This document shows positions 7,219-13,234 of a stretch of DNA of 64,000 bases, one piece after another. The translations under genes were made by a program, and so were the position numbers. The notes beneath the pieces were generated by a model that saw only the letters and a program-made list of their open reading frames with translations, did no database searches and was not told the origin of the DNA. The first letter of the stretch is position 1. Each line of letters starts with the position of its first letter. Source of the DNA: an uncultured Caldilineaceae bacterium (GTDB taxonomy: Bacteria > Chloroflexota > Anaerolineae > Caldilineales > Caldilineaceae); assembly GCA_958295915.1 (NCBI GenBank), contig OY282381.1:3494722-3558721 (forward strand), given 5' to 3'.

Positions 7219-8427
7219 ATGGATACTCTCCAGAGTACCACAATCCACAAAACCTACCAAGAACGAGGCTACTGTTCGCGAGCTGGCTATGCTCGTATCC
7301 GTGAGGTATTGCGCTCATGCTGCTGGCTATACAATCGTTCCCTTGAACAGAGAAAGAACACCTATCTTTCTGATGGCAAGGGCATGACTATGTACAGGCA
7401 GATGAAGGGACTGACCCAACTGCGAAAGGAACAACAGTTCTGGCGTGATATAGGGATAACAGTTTCTCGCGGAGTCTTAGTGAGAGTAGACAGGGCATTC
7501 AAGGCCTTCTTTCGTAGGGTGAAAGCTGGGGAAAAGCCGGGCTATCCACGCTTCAAACCACATCAGCGCTATCAGTGCCTTGAGTTGGCAAGCGTTACAG
7601 CAGGCATGGTGAAAGGCAATCGTATCAAGGTAAAAGGAGTACCCGTTATCAGGATACGGCCCAATCGTAGGATGCCAGACAGTAGCCGGCTGAAAGCCTT
7701 GCGAATCGGTATGCACGGTCGCATTCTGACAGTTGACCTTGTCTATGAAGAGGAACAGAACATCCTGGCGCCTGTGGATACTGCGGTGGGCATAGATATG
7801 GGCGTAAACGAACGCATGACCTTCAGCGATGGGGAAACAGTATCCCGGCGCGTGATTGACAGAAGTAGAGAAACAAGCTTGCAACGCGCCATCTCCACAA
7901 AGAAAAAAGGCAGCAATCGACGGAGAAAGGCGGTAGCTACGTTTGCCCGCGAGAGGCGTAGGAATACAGTACGCAATCGTAATGAATGCCATCGGTTGAC
8001 TACTGCTATCGTGCGAAAATACCAGAAGATAGCGGTAGAAAAGTTGGCAATCAAGAACATGTCTCGATGTGGTGGCAGTCGGAAACGTGGCTTGAATCGC
8101 AGTATGATGGAACAGACATGGGGCATACTATTTCAGCAATTGCGCTACAAGGCAGAATGGGCCGGTAGACAATTCTCTGAAGTGGACCCCCGTAATACGT
8201 CCAAGACCTGTTCCCGTTGCGGTGAAGTAAGGAAAGAGAAGCCGGCAGTTTATCGGATATTTGAATGTTTGCGGTGTGGTCATACGGAAGATCGGGATAC
8301 CAACGCCGCTAAAAACATTAAGGAACGAGGGGTAGGTCTGCCTATCCCCTACAACGCGGGTGGGAATTCCCCGCACAGCCGGCGCAAGTCGGCTGAGAAA
8401 GATATGCTTGTGCAGTTAAGTATATAA
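7219..8427 (+). CDS. tnpB: RNA-guided nuclease TnpB, IS200/IS605 family accessory protein
   Basis: 402 residues from the ATG at 7219 (an earlier in-frame ATG at 7111 would translate the structured left end and is rejected). The RuvC triad is intact: D193 in GIDMGV, E274 in AVEKLAIKN, and D360 in EDRDTNAAKNI. The zinc ribbon has C331-x2-C334 and C350-x2-C353. TnpB proteins cut DNA under guidance of an RNA from the element's right end and help retain the element. No TnpA transposase accompanies it, so mobility would depend on one elsewhere. It appears functional by sequence. Confidence 0.93.
   Translation: MDTLQSTTIHKTYQERGYCSRAGYARIREVLRSCCWLYNRSLEQRKNTYLSDGKGMTMYRQMKGLTQLRKEQQFWRDIGITVSRGVLVRVDRAFKAFFRRVKAGEKPGYPRFKPHQRYQCLELASVTAGMVKGNRIKVKGVPVIRIRPNRRMPDSSRLKALRIGMHGRILTVDLVYEEEQNILAPVDTAVGIDMGVNERMTFSDGETVSRRVIDRSRETSLQRAISTKKKGSNRRRKAVATFARERRRNTVRNRNECHRLTTAIVRKYQKIAVEKLAIKNMSRCGGSRKRGLNRSMMEQTWGILFQQLRYKAEWAGRQFSEVDPRNTSKTCSRCGEVRKEKPAVYRIFECLRCGHTEDRDTNAAKNIKERGVGLPIPYNAGGNSPHSRRKSAEKDMLVQLSI
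8329..8348 (+). repeat. Right hairpin of the TnpB element, inside the coding end
   Basis: GGGGTAGG TCTG CCTATCCC, encoding GVGLPIP. It pairs as the left hairpin does, with a compensatory T-A in place of C-G. Confidence 0.75.
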
Positions 8428-8491
8428 TTCCCATTTGGAAAGGATACCCTCAACCAGGATGAATCCATCCACAGGAAAAAGGAGAGAACCC

Positions 8492-9859
8492 ATGACACAA
8501 CAGAAACGCATGAGTCGGCGGGATTTTCTACGCGGCTCCTTAGTAGGCGCTGCGGGGGTTTTGGCAGTGAGTTGTGTGGAAGGGATGCCGGGCGCCGCGC
8601 CTGCCGAAGAGGGAGCGGTCGCCAAAGAAATAACGGACGTGCGCGCGTCACACTGGTGGGGCGGATTCATGACGCCTAGCTTCGATGCCGCCGCAAAGGC
8701 CCTCCCAATTACAGTCACCGAGGAGATGACCCCCTGGGGAGAATACCCCCAAAAGTTATTGACCCAGATGGCCGGTGGTGTAGCGCCAGATATGATCGAG
8801 GTGGATGCATACTGGTTCGGGGATTTCTGGACCTCCGAGCGGTTGGCCGCTCTGGATGATCTGGTCGCCGATCGCGATATGACCAAGTTCGGAGTCGATC
8901 AGTGGCTCGAGAATGGTTTCAATGGCAAGTTATATGGAATCTCCATATTCTACCCCGAGCAACTGACGCTGTGGATCAACAAGGAGATGGCCGAGGCGGA
9001 GGGCATCGCCATCCCCAATCCCGGGGATCCAGACTTCGACACCTGGACCTGGGACGATCTGCTCGAAGCCCTGAACGCGCTGACCAAGCGGTCAGCCGAT
9101 GGAACAGTGGAACGGTATGGCATGACTATGGGCATAGGCGGCCTTGGAGGCATCGGGGCCACCATGGTGTACCAGAGCGGCGGTATGATGTTCAACACGG
9201 AAGACAACTATGGGGAAACGGAGATCCTGCTCACAACGCCTGAGGTGATCGAGTCTTTCCAACTCCGGTACGATCTGGTCCATACGCACAAAGTGGCCAT
9301 GCCCCCCTCGGAGCTTGAATCGGTCGGTGGTTCATCGCGAGCGTGGTCGGCTGAGCGCAGCGCCATGACGGTAAGCTGGGGCAATCCCCAGAATATCGTC
9401 GAGCACCCCTTCGTCTACGATCACCTGCCCTACCCCTATGTCGAGCAGAAACTTCAGATCTACGGCGGCAACTGCTGGGCGCTCAACAAGGCCTCAGAGG
9501 TGCTTGAGGAAGCCTTTGATCTGATGTGGTTTGTCACTACGGATGACCTGTGGGCGCAGTACAGAACGGATAGTTTCCACAACGCATCCTATGATACTCG
9601 CAACCATATCGATCGCATGCCAGCGGGGACCAATCGGGACCTGGCCGAGGGCGCGGTCTTCAGAGATCCCGCGACCAAGAACCCGGAATTCTCGGGTGGC
9701 GGCGACGGTGTCTTCCGAGCGCGGTGGCTGGGCGAGAAGGCAAGCCTGCGGATTCTTCGCAGAATGAATACAGCCGAAGAAGAGATCTTGTTGCAAAAGA
9801 AGACCGTGGAGGAAGCCCTGGCCGACGCCAAGGCAGAAATCGATGGTTGGCTGCAGTAG
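8492..9859 (+). CDS. Sugar ABC transporter substrate-binding lipoprotein (Tat signal)
   Basis: 455 residues from the ATG at 8492, with AAGGAGAG upstream. The N-terminus SRRDFLRGSLVGAAGVLAVSC combines a twin-arginine motif with a lipobox Cys, so the folded protein is probably exported by Tat and lipid-anchored. The rest fits family 1 extracellular solute-binding proteins (sugar class): a first lobe to about residue 150, the hinge, TWTWDDLLEAL, and YGGNCWALNKAS near the second lobe. It heads an operon with two permeases and a GH4 enzyme, which suggests an oligosaccharide ligand. No ATPase gene is present; a shared MsmK-like ATPase elsewhere would be needed. Confidence 0.9.
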   Translation: MTQQKRMSRRDFLRGSLVGAAGVLAVSCVEGMPGAAPAEEGAVAKEITDVRASHWWGGFMTPSFDAAAKALPITVTEEMTPWGEYPQKLLTQMAGGVAPDMIEVDAYWFGDFWTSERLAALDDLVADRDMTKFGVDQWLENGFNGKLYGISIFYPEQLTLWINKEMAEAEGIAIPNPGDPDFDTWTWDDLLEALNALTKRSADGTVERYGMTMGIGGLGGIGATMVYQSGGMMFNTEDNYGETEILLTTPEVIESFQLRYDLVHTHKVAMPPSELESVGGSSRAWSAERSAMTVSWGNPQNIVEHPFVYDHLPYPYVEQKLQIYGGNCWALNKASEVLEEAFDLMWFVTTDDLWAQYRTDSFHNASYDTRNHIDRMPAGTNRDLAEGAVFRDPATKNPEFSGGGDGVFRARWLGEKASLRILRRMNTAEEEILLQKKTVEEALADAKAEIDGWLQ

Positions 9860-9877
9860 TAGCGGTCGAATAGCGGC

Positions 9878-9911
9878 GCGCTCAGGGAAATAGCCCCTAT
9901 TCCCTGAGCGC
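9878..9911 (+). promoter_or_regulatory. Intercistronic hairpin after the binding-protein gene
   Basis: GCGCTCAGGGAA (9878-9889) pairs perfectly with TTCCCTGAGCGC (9900-9911); the loop can pair further (TAG/CTA). No T-run follows. Hairpins here in importer operons usually protect the upstream binding-protein message and reduce downstream expression. Confidence 0.75.
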
Positions 9912-9949
9912 CCTTGATTCAGAAATGGACGCAAAGGAGGTGAGCCTCT

Positions 9950-10882
9950 ATGGCTATTGCCAAAGGCCTGACATCTAAGCTGGGCGGGTCGGTCTCATTA
10001 CGCCAGCATGAAGAGCGCATCGCGTTTCTGTTCCTAACCCCCTGGCTTATCGGCTTCCTGGCCTTCACCGCGTTTCCCATTGTGGCCTCCCTGTTTCTTT
10101 CATTGACCGAGTATCCAATCCTCAAATCGCCCGAATTCGTGGGGATTCGCAACTACGTATACATGATCACCGGGGATCCCCTGTTCTGGCAATCGCTGAA
10201 GGTGACCACGATTTACACAGTGGCTATTGTGCCGCTGCAATTGGTTACCGCGTACGCGCTGGCCATTCTTCTCAACCAGGCAGTGCACGGTCTCTCCGTA
10301 TTTCGAACCGTCTTTTTCCTGCCCGCCGTCACGCCGGCTGTGGCGACCGCCCTGATGTGGATGTGGGTGTTCCATCCCGAAATCGGCTTGGCCAATGCCG
10401 CCTTGGCCGTGATTGGCGTCGAAGGACCCAAATGGTTGGCCTCGACTGAGTGGGCGCTGCCCACGTTCATAATCATCAGCTTATGGGGAATAGGGGGGGG
10501 CATGGTCATCTATCTGGCCGGGTTGCAGAGCGTACCCACCGCGCTCTACGAAGCAGCCGAGCTGGACGGAGCGGGAGCCTGGGCTAGATTTGTCCATGTC
10601 ACCCTGCCCATGACTTCGCCGGTGATTCTCTTTGTTACCGTGACGAGCATGATCGGCTCCTTCCAGGTGTTCACAGCCGCGTTTGTGATGACCGATGGCG
10701 GGCCTGTCAACGCCACCCTGTTCTTTGTCTTGCATCTCTATAACTATGGCTGGCGTTTTCTCCAGATGGGCTATGCTTCGGCCTTGGCTTGGGTATTGTT
10801 CATCATCATTCTGGGTCTGACCCTCCTACTCCTGCGTCTGTCGGGACGGCTCATTTACTATGAGGCTGAAGAAAGGGCATAA
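9950..10882 (+). CDS. Sugar ABC transporter permease (MalF/UgpA type)
   Basis: 310 residues; ATG at 9950 with the strong site AAAGGAGGTGAG. Six membrane segments are visible, beginning with IAFLFLTPWLIGFLAFTAFPIV. The EAA loop reads LYEAAELDGAGAWARFVHVTLP, the contact site for the ATPase. It lies 90 bases after the binding protein and overlaps the next permease by one base (TAATG). Its ligand is unknown beyond the operon's GH4 enzyme. Confidence 0.92.
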   Translation: MAIAKGLTSKLGGSVSLRQHEERIAFLFLTPWLIGFLAFTAFPIVASLFLSLTEYPILKSPEFVGIRNYVYMITGDPLFWQSLKVTTIYTVAIVPLQLVTAYALAILLNQAVHGLSVFRTVFFLPAVTPAVATALMWMWVFHPEIGLANAALAVIGVEGPKWLASTEWALPTFIIISLWGIGGGMVIYLAGLQSVPTALYEAAELDGAGAWARFVHVTLPMTSPVILFVTVTSMIGSFQVFTAAFVMTDGGPVNATLFFVLHLYNYGWRFLQMGYASALAWVLFIIILGLTLLLLRLSGRLIYYEAEERA

Positions 10883-11811
10883 TGCAAATGCCGACCAAGC
10901 CGCAGACGGGTATGATGTCGCGCCCAACCGTGGCGCGCAATTCAACTTTTCAGTGGTGGCAGCGTCGCCGCACGCGCAATGTCTGGTTAAAGCTGATTAT
11001 CTACGCGTTGCTACTTGGCCTGGGACTTCTCTTCATGATTCCGTTTCTGTTCATGTTGTCCTCCTCCCTGAAGGACCCGCAGGAAGTCTGGCGCGTGCCG
11101 CCTAGCTGGGTCCCCAATCCAGTCTTTTGGCAAAATTACCCCTACGCGCTCGCTCAGATGCCTTTTCTGGGCTACTTTCGGAACACGGCGCTCTTGGTTG
11201 CAGGGGTCGAGATCGGACGCCTGCTTACGGCCAGCATGACCGCTTTCGCTTTTGCCCGCCTGCGTTTCCGTTGGCGGGGGCCGCTCTTCATTCTGGTGCT
11301 GAGCACGATGATGATCCCCTTTCAGGTGACCTTGATTCCCCAGTATCTCATCTTCAAGAACTTACAGTGGCTCAATTCGCTGAAACCGCTGATTGTGCCG
11401 GCATTTTTCGGGGGAGGCGCGTTTTATGTCTTCCTTTTGCGTCAATTCTTCATGACCATCCCGCTGGACTATGACGATGCCGCGCGTATCGATGGGGCCA
11501 GCTACTTTGACATCTTTCTGCGTATCATTCTGCCCTTGTCAATGCCGGTTCTGGGAACAGTGGCGATCTTCACCTTCATGGAGCAGTGGAATGATCTCCT
11601 GGGGCCTTTGATCTACCTCAACACCGCTGATAAACAGACTTTGAGCATTGGCATTGCCATGTGGTCCAAAGGCGGCGCCTATCCGGCAGTCCACTTTTTC
11701 TCGCACACGATGGCGATTGCGCTGTTAATGTCTTTGCCTCCGGTCATTATTTTTTTCTTATTCCAGCGTCATTTCATCCAGGGCGTAGTGATCAGCGGCG
11801 TAAAGGGCTGA
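10882..11811 (+). CDS. Sugar ABC transporter permease (MalG/UgpE type)
   Basis: 309 residues. The start overlaps the previous stop (TAATG). Membrane segments begin at about residue 38 (LIIYALLLGLGLLFMIPFLF); the EAA loop is DYDDAARIDGASYFDIFLRIILP. The cytoplasmic N-terminus carries the peptide MSRPTVARNSTFQ, encoded by a copy of a hairpin repeat found seven times in this window (see 10914-10950). Family members lack this segment, so it looks like a tolerated in-frame insertion. A short remnant of another MalG-type permease lies at 16715-16838. Confidence 0.92.
   Translation: MQMPTKPQTGMMSRPTVARNSTFQWWQRRRTRNVWLKLIIYALLLGLGLLFMIPFLFMLSSSLKDPQEVWRVPPSWVPNPVFWQNYPYALAQMPFLGYFRNTALLVAGVEIGRLLTASMTAFAFARLRFRWRGPLFILVLSTMMIPFQVTLIPQYLIFKNLQWLNSLKPLIVPAFFGGGAFYVFLLRQFFMTIPLDYDDAARIDGASYFDIFLRIILPLSMPVLGTVAIFTFMEQWNDLLGPLIYLNTADKQTLSIGIAMWSKGGAYPAVHFFSHTMAIALLMSLPPVIIFFLFQRHFIQGVVISGVKG
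10914..10950 (+). repeat. Family B hairpin repeat inside the permease gene
   Basis: ATGTCGCGCCCAACCGTGGC, then GCGCAATTCAACTTTT. CGCGCC pairs with a downstream GGCGCG around a 7-base loop. In frame it encodes MSRPTVARNSTF. Confidence 0.85.
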
Positions 11812-11827
11812 GGAAAGGAGAGCGAAC

Positions 11828-13126
11828 ATGGCTAAAATTACTCTGATCGGCGCGGGCAGCACCGGGTTCAGCAAGCGGTTTATTTCAGACATCCTGACGC
11901 GCCCGGCCTTAGTGGAAGGGACACTTTCCCTCATGGACATCAACCAGGAATACCTGGATGTGACCACCGCTCTGGCCAAGAAGATGGCAAAGCAGTTGGG
12001 CGTGCCGACAAAAATTGAATCCACCACCGACCGACGCCGTGCCCTGGACGGGGCCGACTATGTGATCTCGGTGGTGTTGCTCCATGGCCTCGAGGCGCGC
12101 ATGGTCGAGCATAAGATTCAACGCAAATACGGGGTCGATCAGGCAGTAGGCTGCACAACCGGGCCCGGTGGCGTTTTCCACGCGCTACGCTATATTCCAG
12201 TGATGCTGGATATCTGCCGGGACATGGAGGAGCTGTGTCCCGATGGCTGGTTTCTCCACTACGCCAATCCCACCACGACGGTTCCCTGGGCGCTGAACGT
12301 TGCCTCGCCTATCCGCAGCATTGGGCTGTGCCATAGTGTGCAAGGGACAGCGATGGAACTGGCGCGCTACATTGGGGCGCCTTACGCGGAGACAGGCCAC
12401 TGGGTAGCTGGGGTCAACCACCAAGCCTGGTTCCTGCGTTTCGAGTGGAACGGCGAGGACGCCTATCCGCTGCTGAGAGAGAAGATGGAAGATCCCGAGA
12501 TCTACCGGCAAGATATGGTGCGCTGGGAGATGATGCGTTACTTTGGCTACTTCCTCACCGAGTCCAGCTACCACAATTCAGAGTACGTGCCATACTTCCG
12601 CCGCACCCCGGCCCTCATCGAACGTTTCACGCCCAAGGTAGGGAGTTGGCAGGATCTGTTGGTTTCTTCTGAAACGCGGGCTGAAGACCGGCGGGCGGAA
12701 TTGCGGGCAGAGGCATATGGGGATGCGCCGGTGACGATCGATAGGAGTGAAGAGTACTGCATCGAGATCATCAATGCCATGGAGACCAACGTGCCTTACC
12801 GATTCAACGGTAATGTGATGAACAGCGGATTGATCACCAACCTGCCTAACGGCTGCTGTGTGGAGGCGCCCTGCCTGGTGGACAATATGGGGATACATCC
12901 TTGCTATGTTGGCGATCTGCCGCCGCAGTGCGCCTCTCTGAACCGCAACCGCCTGGCAGGAGACGAGTTGACGGTCAAGGGCGCGCTGGAGTCGGACCGT
13001 AAGGCGATCGAACAGGCTGTGGGCTTGGATCCCTTGACCGCGGCCGTTTGCACCCTGGATCAGATTCACGACATGGTAGAGGAACTCTTCGAGGCCGATG
13101 CCGAACACCTACCTCAATTTCAGTAG
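11828..13126 (+). CDS. Glycoside hydrolase family 4 (alpha-galactosidase, MelA-like) 1
   Basis: 432 residues, RBS GGAAAGGAG. GH4 enzymes use NAD+ and a divalent metal (usually Mn2+) in an oxidation-elimination mechanism. The Rossmann start GAGSTGFSKRF binds NAD. The metal ligands are Cys168 in GLCHSVQGT and His198 in GVNHQAW; the CHSVQGT form is characteristic of MelA-type alpha-galactosidases. It is the last gene of the importer operon, 16 bases after the permease, so it likely acts on the imported glycoside in the cytoplasm. A close paralogue is at 23243-24559. An alpha-glucosidase or galacturonidase specificity is not excluded. Confidence 0.85.
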   Translation: MAKITLIGAGSTGFSKRFISDILTRPALVEGTLSLMDINQEYLDVTTALAKKMAKQLGVPTKIESTTDRRRALDGADYVISVVLLHGLEARMVEHKIQRKYGVDQAVGCTTGPGGVFHALRYIPVMLDICRDMEELCPDGWFLHYANPTTTVPWALNVASPIRSIGLCHSVQGTAMELARYIGAPYAETGHWVAGVNHQAWFLRFEWNGEDAYPLLREKMEDPEIYRQDMVRWEMMRYFGYFLTESSYHNSEYVPYFRRTPALIERFTPKVGSWQDLLVSSETRAEDRRAELRAEAYGDAPVTIDRSEEYCIEIINAMETNVPYRFNGNVMNSGLITNLPNGCCVEAPCLVDNMGIHPCYVGDLPPQCASLNRNRLAGDELTVKGALESDRKAIEQAVGLDPLTAAVCTLDQIHDMVEELFEADAEHLPQFQ

Positions 13127-13145
13127 GCTTTTTTTCAAACGATAA

Positions 13146-13183
13146 CCAAACCCGTAAAACAGAACGCGGCGGGTTCTATCCGA
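13146..13183. repeat. 38-bp exact copy of part of the PhyH gene
   Basis: CCAAACCCGTAAAACAGAAC and the next 18 bases are identical to 6117-6154, where they encode part of the dioxygenase. Here they lie in the gap after the GH4 gene. They are followed by a family A motif (CTTAGCGTCCTTGCGCCCTT) that reaches the stop codon of the methyltransferase. Confidence 0.85.
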
Positions 13184-13234
13184 TCGATTCCTGGTTTTTC
13201 TTAGCGTCCTTGCGCCCTTGCGTTAATTTCTGCG

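Larger units (their letters stand above)
7054..8432 (+). mobile_element. Solo TnpB (IS1341/IS605-like) element with 26-bp inverted ends
   Basis: The left end 7054-7079 (GGGAATTATATACTT...) and right end 8407-8432 are inverted repeats matching at 25 of 26 bases. Inside is one intact tnpB and no tnpA. The left 165-base noncoding part has two hairpins: 7136-7155 and AGCCCGT/ACGGGCT at 7167-7196. The right end, from 8329 on, can fold as GGGAATT (about 8363) with AATTCCC (8426-8432) around the inner stem AGCCG/CGGCT, as expected for an omega-RNA at the 3' end of tnpB. Terminal inverted repeats are not usual for this group. The exact element borders are inferred. Confidence 0.75.

Noticed and set aside
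7054-8432. DDE-transposase insertion sequence, as the inverted ends would suggest
   Set aside because: The only gene is TnpB with a RuvC triad and zinc ribbon; no DDE domain is encoded, and I see no clear target-site duplication.
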